Part shown: positions 18,313 through 27,945 of the stretch, piece after piece
How the letters are laid out: each line of letters begins with the position of its first letter
Position numbering within the stretch: position 1 is the stretch's first letter
Assembly (NCBI GenBank): GCA_964520585.1
Contig: CAZFOO010000003.1
Location: forward strand, 1-64,000
From: PXAP01 sp964520585
GTDB lineage: Bacteria > Bacteroidota > Bacteroidia > Bacteroidales > PUMT01
Direction: 5' to 3'
Length of the DNA: 64,000 bases
The notes under the pieces: generated by a model
What the model was told of the DNA's origin: nothing
Database searches by the model: none
What the model saw: only the letters and a program-made list of their open reading frames with translations
Position numbers and translations under genes: made by a program

Positions 18313-19203
18313 TTATTTGTGTAATGCTTCGGCACCACCAACAATTTCTATTATTTCATTGGTAATGCTTGACTGGCGGGCTTTGTTATACTGCATCCGG
18401 AGCTCCCTGATCAGCTGATCGGCATTATCGCTTGCCTTGTGCATAGAGGTCATGCGAGCTCCGTATTCTGAAGCCGCCGATTCAAGAAGTGCTTTATAAA
18501 ACTCTGTTTTAAGTACCTTTGGCATCAGGCGTTCCACAACAAAATCCTTGGAAGGCTCGAGAATGTAGGTGTGTAGTGCAGTATCCATCTCTTCGGGGGT
18601 GCAGAACTCACCGGGCACAATAAGAGGCAGGAAGGTATCATGGGTAACGATCTGTACAGCCGCATTTTTAAACTGGTTGTATATTATTTCTATCCTGTCG
18701 TATTTGCCGCCGGTAAAACTATCCAGTAATGACTGAATGAAGGGGATGCTGTTTCCGAAGATGAGGTCATCAAGCAGATCGTGTCTGGTCTGTTCTATTC
18801 GGTAACCTTTTGCTTTCAGAAAAGTTTCGGTTTTTTTCCCTATACAATATATATCAACCATATTCTTTTCAAACAGCTCCTTGTAATCTTTTGTGGCTAC
18901 ATTAATGGCCTTTTTGGCTACATTGATGTTAAATGCCCCGCATAGTCCCCTGTTTGATCCGATTACCACCAGAAGTATTTTTTTTACTTCACGGTGCGCA
19001 TAATAGGGTGTTCCCTTGTTTGGCATACACATCTGGCAATGGTGGAGAATATCATGCAGTTTGTAAGCATATGGTCTCATCTGTATAATGGCATCCTGCG
19101 CTTTCCTGAGTTTGGAAGCGGACACCATTTTCATGGCGTTGGTAATTTGCTTGGTTGAAGATACAGAAACTATCCTTGTCCGTATTTCTTTAAGATTTGC
19201 CAT
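18313..19203 (-). CDS. atpG: F0F1 ATP synthase subunit gamma
   Basis: 296 aa central stalk subunit. The N-terminal MANLKEIRTRIVSVSSTKQI and the C-terminal RMTSMHKASDNADQLIREL / NKARQSSITNEIIEIVGGAEAL regions are the two conserved coiled-coil helices that turn inside the alpha/beta ring. The middle contains SNRGLCGAFN. It is the last gene of the atpB-E-F-H-A-G run, 67 bases after atpA. Confidence 0.97.
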   Translation of the reverse strand: MANLKEIRTRIVSVSSTKQITNAMKMVSASKLRKAQDAIIQMRPYAYKLHDILHHCQMCMPNKGTPYYAHREVKKILLVVIGSNRGLCGAFNINVAKKAINVATKDYKELFEKNMVDIYCIGKKTETFLKAKGYRIEQTRHDLLDDLIFGNSIPFIQSLLDSFTGGKYDRIEIIYNQFKNAAVQIVTHDTFLPLIVPGEFCTPEEMDTALHTYILEPSKDFVVERLMPKVLKTEFYKALLESAASEYGARMTSMHKASDNADQLIRELRMQYNKARQSSITNEIIEIVGGAEALHK

Positions 19204-19270
19204 TTTTATATTGTAATAGTCCTTATTCGTTTATAAAGCATCAATACCGCATCTACGGCCAGAATAATTC

Positions 19271-20875
19271 CTAATCCAAATCACTAACGGGGGATTTAAT
19301 AATGAATCTTCCGGCAACTTCTTTTGCAGATTCTTCAAGTTGCTTGATCACATCTTCATTCCACACTCCATTTTTCAGATCCTCCAGCAATTCCTTTTTT
19401 GTGCTTTTAAGTTGATTAATGAAATCAGATTCAAATACTTTTATTTTTTCGATTGGGATATGGTTAAGTAATCCCCTGGTACCGCAAAAAATGATTGCAA
19501 TCTGTTCCTCAACAGTCATAGGAGAATATTGTGATTGCTTTAGTATCTCGACATTCCTGGATCCTTTATTCAGTACCGCCATAGTGGAAGGATCGAGGTC
19601 AGAGCCGAATTTTGAAAAAGCCTCCAGCTCCCTGTATTGTGCCTGATCCAGCTTTAAAGTACCGGCAACTTTTTTCATTGAGTTGATTTGTGCTTTACCC
19701 CCCACCCTGGATACCGATATACCGACATTGATGGCAGGCCTTACACCGGCATGAAATAGATTGCTGTCCAGAAATATCTGTCCGTCGGTTATCGAGATTA
19801 CATTGGTTGGTATGTATGCTGAGACATCTCCTGCCTGTGTCTCAATAATCGGCAGGGCAGTCAGCGATCCACCCCCCTTGACCATTGGTTTAAGCACATC
19901 AGGAAGATCATTCATCTGTGCTGCTATCTTATCGGACTTTATTATTTTCGCAGCCCTTTCAAGCAGGCGTGAATGGAGATAAAAAACATCTCCGGGATAA
20001 GCCTCACGGCCTGGTGGACGACGCAGCAGCAGAGATACTTCCCTGTATGATACTGCCTGTTTTGAAAGATCGTCAAAAATGATCAGTGCAGATCTTCCTG
20101 TATCACGAAAAAATTCACCAATTGCCGCTCCGGCAAAAGGTGCATAAAACTGAAGTGCAGCAGGATCCGAAGCCGTGGCAGCTACGATTACCGTATATTT
20201 CATGGCGCCTTTTTCCTCGAGCATCCTTGCTATCTGGGCTATAGTTGATCCCTTCTGACCGGTTGCCACATATATACAATAAACCGGTTCTCCCTTTTCG
20301 TAAAACGATTTCTGATTTATGATCGTATCTATTGCAATAGCTGTTTTCCCTGTCTGCCTGTCTCCTATTATAAGCTCTCTTTGTCCCCTTCCAATAGGTA
20401 TCATTGAATCGATCGCCTTTATGCCTGTCTGCAATGGCTCTGACACAGGCTGCCTGTAAATTACACCGGGTGCCTTACGCTCAAAAGGCAACTGGAAAAG
20501 ATCACCCTTTATTTGTCCCTTACCATCTATAGGCTCGCCCAGGGTATTGACAACTCGTCCGATCAGTCCTTCACCTACACCCAGGGAAGCAATTTGCCCG
20601 GTTCTTCTGGCAATATCACCTTCCATTATGGTTTCCGAATCTCCGAGTAATACAGCCCCTACATGATCTTCTTCAAGATTAAGAACTATGCCTCGCACTC
20701 CGGACTCGAATTCAATGAGTTCGTTTGATTTTACGTTTGACAGCCCGTAAAGCCTTGCTATACCATCACCTACCTGCAATACCGTACCTACCTCTTCCTG
20801 GTCAATATTTAAACTGAAATCTTCAAGCTGTTGTTTTAATATATCAGATACCTCTCCTGGTTTTAAATCGCTCAT
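19271..20875 (-). CDS. atpA: F0F1 ATP synthase subunit alpha
   Basis: 534 aa. The nucleotide-binding P-loop GDRQTGKTAIAID, the EAYPGDVFYLHSRLLERAAK signature, and the start MSDLKPGEVSDILKQQLEDF are standard. Alpha binds nucleotides at the non-catalytic sites of F1. It lies 21 bases after atpH within the minus-strand operon. Confidence 0.98.
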   Translation of the reverse strand: MSDLKPGEVSDILKQQLEDFSLNIDQEEVGTVLQVGDGIARLYGLSNVKSNELIEFESGVRGIVLNLEEDHVGAVLLGDSETIMEGDIARRTGQIASLGVGEGLIGRVVNTLGEPIDGKGQIKGDLFQLPFERKAPGVIYRQPVSEPLQTGIKAIDSMIPIGRGQRELIIGDRQTGKTAIAIDTIINQKSFYEKGEPVYCIYVATGQKGSTIAQIARMLEEKGAMKYTVIVAATASDPAALQFYAPFAGAAIGEFFRDTGRSALIIFDDLSKQAVSYREVSLLLRRPPGREAYPGDVFYLHSRLLERAAKIIKSDKIAAQMNDLPDVLKPMVKGGGSLTALPIIETQAGDVSAYIPTNVISITDGQIFLDSNLFHAGVRPAINVGISVSRVGGKAQINSMKKVAGTLKLDQAQYRELEAFSKFGSDLDPSTMAVLNKGSRNVEILKQSQYSPMTVEEQIAIIFCGTRGLLNHIPIEKIKVFESDFINQLKSTKKELLEDLKNGVWNEDVIKQLEESAKEVAGRFIIKSPVSDLD

Positions 20876-20896
20876 ACCCTGTATTTATTTATTTAA

Positions 20897-21472
20897 TTAT
20901 TTTTGGTCTGCTTTTATAACAACTTCCTGTTTCACCTGACCGGTCAACTCCTTTTTCAAACGTTTCAATTCTGTTGCAATGGATGCGTCATAAAGAATAT
21001 CATCAATTTGTAGCATAAACCCCCCGATAATAGAGGGCTTTATCCTGGTGACAAGCTCATGATTTGTTTTATCCCGCTGGTCAAATCTGTGACTCACTTT
21101 TTGGGATATTACCTGATCAATCCCGGTAGCGGTAGTCAGAACAAGGGTTCTTATACCCGCATCGGTTTTATGGAACTGAAGGAAATTTCTGAATATATCA
21201 GTAAAATATTGTTCCCTCTTTTTATTGATCACCAGATTTATAAATTTCAGCGTGATCTTGGAAATACGGTCTTCGAATTCTTTTCTGAAAAGATTTTTTT
21301 TATCCTCCGCTTTAATTACCGGGCTTTTTAACCAGGCGTTAATGGATGGATTATTTTTAAAAAAGGAATCCAGGATTAATATATCATTTGAAATCTTGTC
21401 CAGTATCTTTTTCTCTTTTCCGCTAAGGAAAAGTGCACGTGCATATCTGACCGGGATCTGACTCTGGTTCAT
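20897..21472 (-). CDS. atpH: F0F1 ATP synthase subunit delta
   Basis: 191 aa OSCP/delta subunit linking F1 to the peripheral stalk. The N-terminal six-helix domain begins IPVRYARALFLSGKEKKI, and the C-terminal part has the conserved KPSIIGGFMLQIDDILYDASI region. It sits 21 bases after atpF and 21 bases before atpA. Confidence 0.93.
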   Translation of the reverse strand: MNQSQIPVRYARALFLSGKEKKILDKISNDILILDSFFKNNPSINAWLKSPVIKAEDKKNLFRKEFEDRISKITLKFINLVINKKREQYFTDIFRNFLQFHKTDAGIRTLVLTTATGIDQVISQKVSHRFDQRDKTNHELVTRIKPSIIGGFMLQIDDILYDASIATELKRLKKELTGQVKQEVVIKADQK

Positions 21473-21493
21473 AATATATTCTGCATGGTGTTA

Positions 21494-21988
21494 TTAATTC
21501 AGTTTAAATTCATCCAGAAGACTGCTCATCAGTTCTTTCTGGTTGTCATCATCCTGCAGTTTTTTCCTGAGAATTTTCTCGGCAATATCGACAGACAGGG
21601 ATGCAATTTGAACTTTTATCTGGTTAATTGCTGCCACTTTTTCTTCCTCGATATGTTTTTTTGCCTCAGCTACTATCTTTTTTGCTTCTGTCCCCGCTTC
21701 ATCCCGGGCTTCAGTCACTATCTTTTCCTTAATTTCCCGTCCCTGCCTGATAAGTTTATCTCTTTCAACAATAGCTTCTGATATGATTTTATCTGATTTG
21801 ACCCTGACATTTTCAAGCTCAAGCCTTGCTTCCTCGGCATTTTCTATTCCTTCACTTATATAGCCCTCCCGGTCCTTGAGTGCCTGAACAATTGGTTTCC
21901 ATGCAAATTTTTTCAGGATTATAAATACCAGCATAAAAGTAACTATCATCCAGAAAAATAGTCCGAAATCGGGTGTAATCAGATCCAT
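21494..21988 (-). CDS. atpF: F0F1 ATP synthase subunit b
   Basis: 164 aa. One N-terminal transmembrane helix (PDFGLFFWMIVTFMLVFIIL) and then a long charged coiled coil (EEARLELENVRVKSDKII...) that forms the peripheral stalk with delta. A gap of 183 bases separates it from atpE, more than between the other subunit genes; I see no terminator there. Confidence 0.95.
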   Translation of the reverse strand: MDLITPDFGLFFWMIVTFMLVFIILKKFAWKPIVQALKDREGYISEGIENAEEARLELENVRVKSDKIISEAIVERDKLIRQGREIKEKIVTEARDEAGTEAKKIVAEAKKHIEEEKVAAINQIKVQIASLSVDIAEKILRKKLQDDDNQKELMSSLLDEFKLN

Positions 21989-22171
21989 TTCATTAAGTTG
22001 TTAAAAGTGTTCATAAATGTATGCAGAAGGATAACGGTAAAAGGCCGAAATTTATCTGACAGATTTGCGGCCGTTTTCAAAAGGTGGTTTTCTTCAATTT
22101 CACATCACCCTTCCGGTGGAATGAATATTTATCAAAAACCGATGAAAAAATAAATCCAGCCGTTTTATAAA

Positions 22172-22429
22172 TTACATAAACAACACCAGAAGGCATACGA
22201 CAATAGCAAAAAAGGCTACCCCTTCAATAAGTGCTGCCGCAACGATAAGGTTTGAACGGATATCTCCTGCAGCCTCAGGCTGACGGGCAATTGCTTCCAA
22301 CGCTGTAGAACCTATTTTGCTAATGCCATAGCTGGCTCCTACAATACTAATACTGGCACCAATAGCTGCTCCTACATTTGAGATGGCCGTTGCATACGTG
22401 ACTTGTAAAATAAATGATAATACGAGCAT
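22172..22429 (-). CDS. atpE: F0F1 ATP synthase subunit c
   Basis: 85 aa hairpin of two transmembrane helices around the polar loop ARQPEAAGDIRS. The ion-binding Glu is in LIEGVAFF. The first helix (ASISIVGASYGISKIGS) lacks the Gln, and the second lacks the Glu-Ser/Thr-Thr set, of sodium-binding rings, so a proton-driven ring is inferred. The rotor ring is built from many copies, which fits its spacing from neighbours for higher expression. Confidence 0.95.
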   Translation of the reverse strand: MLVLSFILQVTYATAISNVGAAIGASISIVGASYGISKIGSTALEAIARQPEAAGDIRSNLIVAAALIEGVAFFAIVVCLLVLFM

Positions 22430-22487
22430 AATTTTTTAATTTTAATAAATAATTAATAAACTGAAATTCTGATTAATATAGTATAAT

Positions 22488-23561
22488 TTAATGTCCGTCA
22501 TCAAGTGCTGCTCCAATAAAAATTGATGTCAGCAGAGTAAATACATAAGCCTGGATCAAAGCGACCAGTAATTCGAGAAATGTGATAAAAATTCCAAAAG
22601 CTACTGAGAGTACCGAACCTCCATAACCAAATGCAGGTGAAACTTCTGCGAATATAAATATCAGGCTGAAAAATCCCATTGTAATAATATGCCCTGCCGT
22701 TATATTGGCAAATAACCTGATCATAAGCGTGAAAGGCTTTGTTATAAGTCCCACGATCTCAATAATAGGCATAATCGGAAAAGGAAGTTTCAATAAAAAG
22801 GGAACATTGGGGGTATTAAATACATGTTGCCAGTAAATTTTGTTGCCACTCAGGTTAATAGCCAGAAAGGAGGTCAGCGCCAAAGCAGCAGTTACGGAAA
22901 TATTACCTGTAACATTAGCTCCCATCGGGAAAATGGGTATCAATCCAAACATATTGTTAATCCATATGAAAAAAAACAAAGTAAGAAGATATGGAAGATA
23001 CCGTTCATATTTCTTTTCACCTATGGCAGGCTTAACTATGTCATCTTTAACAAAGATCACTATTGGTTCGAGGAGTCCTTGTATGCCTTTAGGTGTTGAA
23101 ATTGGAGTTTTTCGGTATCTTTTCCCGATGGTGATAAAGATCGCCAGCATCACAAAAGCTGCAAAAAACATTCCTGCAACATTTTTTGTAATCGACATAT
23201 CAAGAGGCTTAGGGGCATCAGGATCGATTGAGCCATCTGAACTTGCAACAACAATATTTCCCTTTTCAGGACCCTTGGTCTCCAATTTGAATCCCCTGTA
23301 AACAGCATGACCGTGTTCAAACCTGGATGACATGAAAATGTTAAGGCCGTTATCACGAGTGTAAACAATTATTGGCAGAGGCACCGTATAATGCTTCCCG
23401 TCAATAGTGAACAGATGCCATTCGTGAGAATCGGCAATATGATCGAAAATAAAGGCTCCGGGATCGAATTTCACTTCTTCCAGGGGAGACTCATCTTCTG
23501 CTTTAAGCTGTGGTCCGGTGAATACCGATACAAATAATGCAATTAAAATTAACCTGAACAT
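22488..23561 (-). CDS. atpB: F0F1 ATP synthase subunit a
   Basis: 357 aa, longer than the 270 aa of E. coli because of a signal-peptide-like N-terminus and an extracytoplasmic region of about 110 residues, a form common in Bacteroidota. The essential Arg is in LMIRLFANITAGH, followed by the final helices with LLVALIQAYVFTLLTSIFIG. Subunit a provides the proton half-channels against the c ring. It follows the atpI-like gene. Confidence 0.96.
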   Translation of the reverse strand: MFRLILIALFVSVFTGPQLKAEDESPLEEVKFDPGAFIFDHIADSHEWHLFTIDGKHYTVPLPIIVYTRDNGLNIFMSSRFEHGHAVYRGFKLETKGPEKGNIVVASSDGSIDPDAPKPLDMSITKNVAGMFFAAFVMLAIFITIGKRYRKTPISTPKGIQGLLEPIVIFVKDDIVKPAIGEKKYERYLPYLLTLFFFIWINNMFGLIPIFPMGANVTGNISVTAALALTSFLAINLSGNKIYWQHVFNTPNVPFLLKLPFPIMPIIEIVGLITKPFTLMIRLFANITAGHIITMGFFSLIFIFAEVSPAFGYGGSVLSVAFGIFITFLELLVALIQAYVFTLLTSIFIGAALDDGH

Positions 23562-23639
23562 TTTGCCTTCCTGTTAGAAATATTATCAGCTCTGTGGCTG
23601 TAAAAGTAATTATCTTTTACGGCAGGAAACCAGATTAGG

Positions 23640-24020
23640 TTACTTTTTTTTCAGATAATTATTCAGGGTATAGATATCGAAAACTGAGAATACTACATAA
23701 TAAGCCAAAAAGGTAAGGATAAAGGCAAGAACATTTTCTCTGTGATTAAAAAGGTAGATTATTATAAACGTCATATGCAGAAGCACTTTGCCCCATCTTA
23801 CCATAAAATACCGCATATTGAAATTTGCAGGCTTATTAATTTTTCCCTTAAGCAATATGAAACGTCCTCCTGCAGAAAGTATGATAAAATAGATTATGAG
23901 AAAATAAAAAACAGGTTGAAAATAATCACTGAAGACCGTTGAAAAAAGTATAAATCCGATAATGAAAACCACTGCTGAAAATAAAAGTAATGCACTTATA
24001 AACCGGTATAATTCTGACAT
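23640..24020 (-). CDS. AtpI-like four-helix membrane protein
   Basis: 126 aa with four predicted transmembrane helices and a Lys-rich C-terminus. Its place directly before atpB fits AtpI, a poorly conserved helper in assembly of the c ring. Sequence identity to AtpI families is not obvious to me, so the call is mainly positional. A separate AtpZ-like gene is not seen. Confidence 0.6.
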   Translation of the reverse strand: MSELYRFISALLLFSAVVFIIGFILFSTVFSDYFQPVFYFLIIYFIILSAGGRFILLKGKINKPANFNMRYFMVRWGKVLLHMTFIIIYLFNHRENVLAFILTFLAYYVVFSVFDIYTLNNYLKKK

Positions 24021-24300
24021 AACGGGTAGATTTCAGGATGAAACTGATGAATGGCCGACTAATATAATAATAATTTTTTACACGCAACTCCTTTGCTTGA
24101 AACGTTATCATTGGGTCGTTACTCAACCAATTAGAGTATGATGTCTGATTTAAGATTTTTGAGTATATTTCCCCTTAAACATTCTGTATTTCACCGGTAA
24201 AAACCGTTTTGTTTCCATGAATGATTAGAAACGCAACGGTAGCAACGACACCAAGCCAGGCATTATGTTGCTTGCAATTTCTTCATTCAGAAGCTTCTGC
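24021..24300. other. Intergenic stretch before the bactofilin terminator
   Basis: AT-rich, without a convincing gene. It must hold any promoter for the atpI-like/atpB operon, because a strong terminator follows the upstream bactofilin gene. No clear -7 element was recognised. Confidence 0.4.
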
Positions 24301-24333
24301 AAAAAACCCGGCACAAATTTATTTTGTGCCGGG
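24301..24333 (-). terminator. Rho-independent terminator of the bactofilin gene
   Basis: On the minus strand an 11-bp perfect stem CCCGGCACAAA / TTTGTGCCGGG with a five-base loop is followed by TTTTTT. It begins 26 bases after the bactofilin stop and should separate the fabH/bactofilin transcript from the ATP synthase genes. Confidence 0.9.
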
Positions 24334-24358
24334 TCATAATGCATTATCCGGAAAGGGT

Positions 24359-24754
24359 TTATTTTTTCTCCTGTTCAAAGGTTTTTTTGCTTTCCTGGGA
24401 TGTTCGTGAGTCAGTACCATTCATATTACAGGTCCCTGTAAATTTGGCGCCGGGTTCAATTGCAAGTTTATTGGTAACGATGTCTCCGTCAATAAATGAG
24501 GATGGTTTAAGAGAGAGCAATTCCGAAATAATTATTTTACCCTCTATTTTTCCTGATATATCAGCATTCTTACAATTAATTTCTCCTTTTGCCTTTCCGG
24601 TTTCTCCAATTACTACTTTACCTTTGGTATTCAGATTTCCGTTAAGCGAGCCATCGATCCGGATATCACCATTACAGGTTACATCTCCGGTTATTTCTGT
24701 CCCTGAAGCAACAAGGTTGATTACATTAGGATCATTATCGGTACTTTTAGCCAT
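24359..24754 (-). CDS. Bactofilin (polymer-forming cytoskeletal protein)
   Basis: 131 aa from the ATG at 24754 (MAKSTDNDPN); a longer in-frame start would only add an unlikely hydrophobic Asn-rich leader. The core (about 20-110) is the right-handed beta-helix of bactofilins, with repeating Gly/Ile steps such as GDVTCNGDIRIDGSLNGNL and KGKVVIGETGKAKGEI. Such proteins form filaments at the membrane and help cell shape. The tail is charged and polar. A second, divergent bactofilin is at 40783-41172. Confidence 0.9.
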   Translation of the reverse strand: MAKSTDNDPNVINLVASGTEITGDVTCNGDIRIDGSLNGNLNTKGKVVIGETGKAKGEINCKNADISGKIEGKIIISELLSLKPSSFIDGDIVTNKLAIEPGAKFTGTCNMNGTDSRTSQESKKTFEQEKK

Positions 24755-24927
24755 CTTATTTTGCAGATTATTATTAAACAATTTATGAATTATCAGATTC
24801 TGGAATTGAAGATACAAAAATAGCAAACATTATACAATACAGGAAAATTAATAAATTTATTGTACTGAAAGGTAAATTTATTGTTCCTGAACCTGAAATC
24901 CGTAAAAGCAGGTTATCAGAGCCGTTT

Positions 24928-25926
24928 TTATTTGCCGTTATAACCCCATTTAAGATACATTGCCCCCCATGTAAAGCCGGCTCCAAAAGTAACAAGTATA
25001 ATGTTGTCTCCTTTTTTAAGTTTTTCTTCCCATTCCCAGATACAAATTGGTAAGGTAGCGGCTGTAGTGTTTCCGTATCTTTGAATATTTATCATTACCT
25101 TGCTCTTGTCCAGTTTCATCCGTCTGGCTACCGCCTCTATTATCCTCATGTTTGCCTGATGAGGAACCAGCCAGGCGATATCATTATGGGTTATTCCATT
25201 TTTTTGCATTAGCTCCAGTGACACATCCGCCATTTTTGAAACAGCCCATTTAAAAACAGGCTGGCCTTCCTGGTAAATATAATGTTCCCTGTTATCAATG
25301 GTCTGGTGTGAAGCAGGATTAACCGATCCTCCGGCTTTCTGGTGGAGGTGGGAAAGACCAACTCCGTCGGATTGAAGCAGTGAATCAATAATTCCTGCAT
25401 CTTCTGTAGTAGGTTCAAGCAATACGGCGCCTGCACCATCTCCGAAAATCGGACAAGTTGAGCGGTCCTGGTAGTCAACAATGGCCGACATCTTTTCGGC
25501 ACCCACAATCACTATCTTTTTAGCTTTACCGGTTTCAATAAACTGCTGTGCTGTGGCAAGTGAATAAAGAAAACCGCTGCAACCGGCATTAACATCGAAA
25601 CTAAAGGCATTTTTTATGCCGGATTTATATGAAATAATGTTTGCATTTGCAGGGAACTGGTGATCGGGAGTTACTGTTGCGCATATGAGCAGGTCAATTT
25701 CCGAAGGATCGGTTCCGGTTTTTTCCAGAAGTTTTATAACTGCTTTAGATCCGAGGTGAGAGGAACCTTTCCCTTTTTCTTTGAGTATCCGTCTTTCTTT
25801 AATTCCGATGCGGGACATTATCCATTCATCGGATGTATCAACCATCTGACTGAGTTCATCGTTGGAAAGAATAAAGTCTGGCAATTCTGCTGCAATCCCT
25901 GTAATAACTGCCCTCTTTTTAACCAT
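24928..25926 (-). CDS. fabH: 3-oxoacyl-[ACP] synthase III
   Basis: 332 aa. The Cys-His-Asn triad of FabH is present: NAGCSGFLYS, VPHQANMRI and YGNTTAAT. It condenses acetyl- or branched acyl-CoA with malonyl-ACP to start fatty acid synthesis in the cytosol. The ATG overlaps the plsX stop by one base, so translation is coupled. The order yceD-rpmF-plsX-fabH is a widely conserved lipid-ribosome cluster. Confidence 0.97.
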   Translation of the reverse strand: MVKKRAVITGIAAELPDFILSNDELSQMVDTSDEWIMSRIGIKERRILKEKGKGSSHLGSKAVIKLLEKTGTDPSEIDLLICATVTPDHQFPANANIISYKSGIKNAFSFDVNAGCSGFLYSLATAQQFIETGKAKKIVIVGAEKMSAIVDYQDRSTCPIFGDGAGAVLLEPTTEDAGIIDSLLQSDGVGLSHLHQKAGGSVNPASHQTIDNREHYIYQEGQPVFKWAVSKMADVSLELMQKNGITHNDIAWLVPHQANMRIIEAVARRMKLDKSKVMINIQRYGNTTAATLPICIWEWEEKLKKGDNIILVTFGAGFTWGAMYLKWGYNGK

Positions 25927-26867
25927 TACTGAAATGCTTCTTTGAATTTATCCATCAAGCCTGCTTCAACAACATCTTTTGTATGAACAAGCAGGTTTTT
26001 TATAGCAGTTGCATTTGATATTCCGTGTCCTATTACCACGGGCTGCCTTATACCCAATACCGGAGTTCCTCCGTAATTTTCGAAATTAAACTGTTCGAAG
26101 AACTCGTCTTGTATCTTTCTTTTCTTTATCAGGGTATAGAGGGCTTCGGCCTCCTTGAGAATTATATTTCCAACAAAACCGTCACAAACAATTACGTCAG
26201 CCTTATTTTCATTAAAAAGCTCGTTTCCTTCGATATTTCCGCTAAAATTAAATTCAGTGGTTTCCTTCATCAGTTCATATGTAGCTTTCGCAATAAGATT
26301 GCCTTTTTCTTCCTCAGAACCAACGTTAACAAGGCACACTTTGGGATTATCAATATGAAAAACATGCTTTGCATAGAGGGAGCCAAGGATACCATACTGA
26401 TATAATACATCGGGTCTGCAATCAGGATTCAGGCCTACATCCAAAAGGGTTGCAGAACCACCTCCCACACTGGGTACCTGGGCTGATATGGCGGGACGAA
26501 TTATGCCGGGGCTGGATTTAACCATAAACATGGCTCCTATCATCATTGCACCCGTATTTCCTGTGCTGGCCAGGGCATCAACTTTTCCGCCCGTGAGCAT
26601 GCCAAAACCTGTTACAATGCTTGAGTTTTTCTTCTTTGAGAATGCTTTTGCCGGATGTTCTCCCGAGGTTATGACCTCTTCGGTATGTATAATATCAAAG
26701 GCAGAAGGGTCATATTTTTCTCTACTAATTATTTCGAGGATCTTTCTTTCGTCACCAATAAGTACTATCTTAACATAACCGGGCATGAAATCCATAGCCA
26801 TAATGGCACCTTTTACAGTTGCTTCGGGAGCAAAATCCCCTCCCATGGCATCAAGTGCAATCTTCAT
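25926..26867 (-). CDS. plsX: Phosphate acyltransferase PlsX
   Basis: 313 aa. MKIALDAMGGDFAPEATVKGA is the diagnostic N-terminus, and STGNTGAMMIGAMF and VCDGFVGNIILK follow. The enzyme turns acyl-ACP into acyl-phosphate for phospholipid synthesis at the membrane. It is coupled to fabH by overlap and follows rpmF by 75 bases. Confidence 0.97.
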   Translation of the reverse strand: MKIALDAMGGDFAPEATVKGAIMAMDFMPGYVKIVLIGDERKILEIISREKYDPSAFDIIHTEEVITSGEHPAKAFSKKKNSSIVTGFGMLTGGKVDALASTGNTGAMMIGAMFMVKSSPGIIRPAISAQVPSVGGGSATLLDVGLNPDCRPDVLYQYGILGSLYAKHVFHIDNPKVCLVNVGSEEEKGNLIAKATYELMKETTEFNFSGNIEGNELFNENKADVIVCDGFVGNIILKEAEALYTLIKKRKIQDEFFEQFNFENYGGTPVLGIRQPVVIGHGISNATAIKNLLVHTKDVVEAGLMDKFKEAFQ

Positions 26868-26942
26868 CTTGAGTCAGTAATTAGTTATATAAGAAATATG
26901 AACACCTTAATTTTACACCGGGAGTTTTGCATATGAGAAAGG

Positions 26943-27128
26943 TTACGACATCACTTCTTTCTCAATCGCAAGCTTTCCCCGGTAATAACCACATTCGCCA
27001 CATACTCTGTGGTACCTGACAGTGGAACCGCAGTTCTGACAGGAGGACATGGTGGGAGAGGTGGCCTTATAATGAGTTCTTCTTTTATCTCTCCTTGTTT
27101 TAGATATCTTTCTTTTTGGATGTGCCAT
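26943..27128 (-). CDS. rpmF: Ribosomal protein bL32
   Basis: 61 aa. MAHPKRKISKTRRDKRRTHY is the bL32 start, and the four zinc cysteines occur as CQNC and CGEC. It is a large-subunit protein. It sits between yceD and plsX, the usual place. Confidence 0.97.
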   Translation of the reverse strand: MAHPKRKISKTRRDKRRTHYKATSPTMSSCQNCGSTVRYHRVCGECGYYRGKLAIEKEVMS

Positions 27129-27229
27129 TTTACGAGGTATATTTAATTAATCGATTTATTTTCAGATTCTGAATTTATATTTCTTCAGGAAATTAGAAAC
27201 TTGTCAGTTAGTAAAGGAATAAATACCAG

Positions 27230-27766
27230 TTAATTCATTTTATCGCTATATTTTTTTAGTGCGTCCCATCTGGGGTCGGTAACTTCAGTATTTCCGGTTA
27301 CCCTGTGATTATTGAGTTTTTTGATCATATCTTTGTTACACATCGATTCTCCGTAATCATTCTTTAAATGAACCCGTTTAAGGGGCAGATTAAGACAAAT
27401 GCTTTCCATAAAAAATCTAGCCAGGTTCAGCTTGTGTTCTTTTGGATCAAGATAGATTACTTCAGCATCCTTTTCCATTTCTTCTTCATCAAACCTTACG
27501 TAAAGGATGCTGTTAAATTGCAAAGGCATTTTAAATATCTCCAGGCATCTGTCGCACATAACTCTGGCGATTCCTGAAAATAGCAGGTTAAACGTAAGCA
27601 GGTCATGGCTCTTTTCCATTTCAGCATCAACCTTCATTTTCCCTCCGAAGCATTCACCAGTATCAAAATAGTTGAAAAATGCATCTTCAATCACAAAGCT
27701 GAAGTTATGGAAACCGGTTCCAAGACCTTTAAAACTAATTTCGTATTGTTCTGTAAAAGCTGACAT
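27230..27766 (-). CDS. YceD/DUF177 family protein
   Basis: 178 aa. The core has the DUF177 CxxC (VMCDRCLE) and a later conserved segment ICLNLPLKRVH. The family is thought to act in 23S rRNA processing or accumulation and is nearly always upstream of rpmF, as here. A candidate promoter lies 18 to 25 bases before the start, so it probably heads the yceD-rpmF-plsX-fabH operon. Confidence 0.88.
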   Translation of the reverse strand: MSAFTEQYEISFKGLGTGFHNFSFVIEDAFFNYFDTGECFGGKMKVDAEMEKSHDLLTFNLLFSGIARVMCDRCLEIFKMPLQFNSILYVRFDEEEMEKDAEVIYLDPKEHKLNLARFFMESICLNLPLKRVHLKNDYGESMCNKDMIKKLNNHRVTGNTEVTDPRWDALKKYSDKMN

Positions 27767-27783
27767 TGTAAAAAATTATCGTG

Positions 27784-27791
27784 CAAAAGTA
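27784..27791 (-). promoter_or_regulatory. Candidate promoter -7 element of the yceD-rpmF-plsX-fabH operon
   Basis: On the minus strand the octamer is TACTTTTG, a full match to TAnnTTTG, placed 18 bases before the yceD start codon. The -33 element is weak. Confidence 0.5.
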
Positions 27792-27945
27792 TAAATTAAT
27801 AATTAAAATAAAAAGGAAAAAATCAATGGACTGGCATTGATGTAGAGGTGGAACTTATGATTCAAAAAAGTAAAGATAATAACCTTGAAGATTATTTTTC
27901 TCCCAGGCAGGGGTACATAGAGAACGATTTGGTGAACTCTTTATT

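Noticed and set aside
23926..24126. 66-aa frame overlapping the atpI-like gene, considered as AtpZ
   Set aside because: It lacks the two helices and motifs of AtpZ and overlaps the atpI-like gene out of frame.
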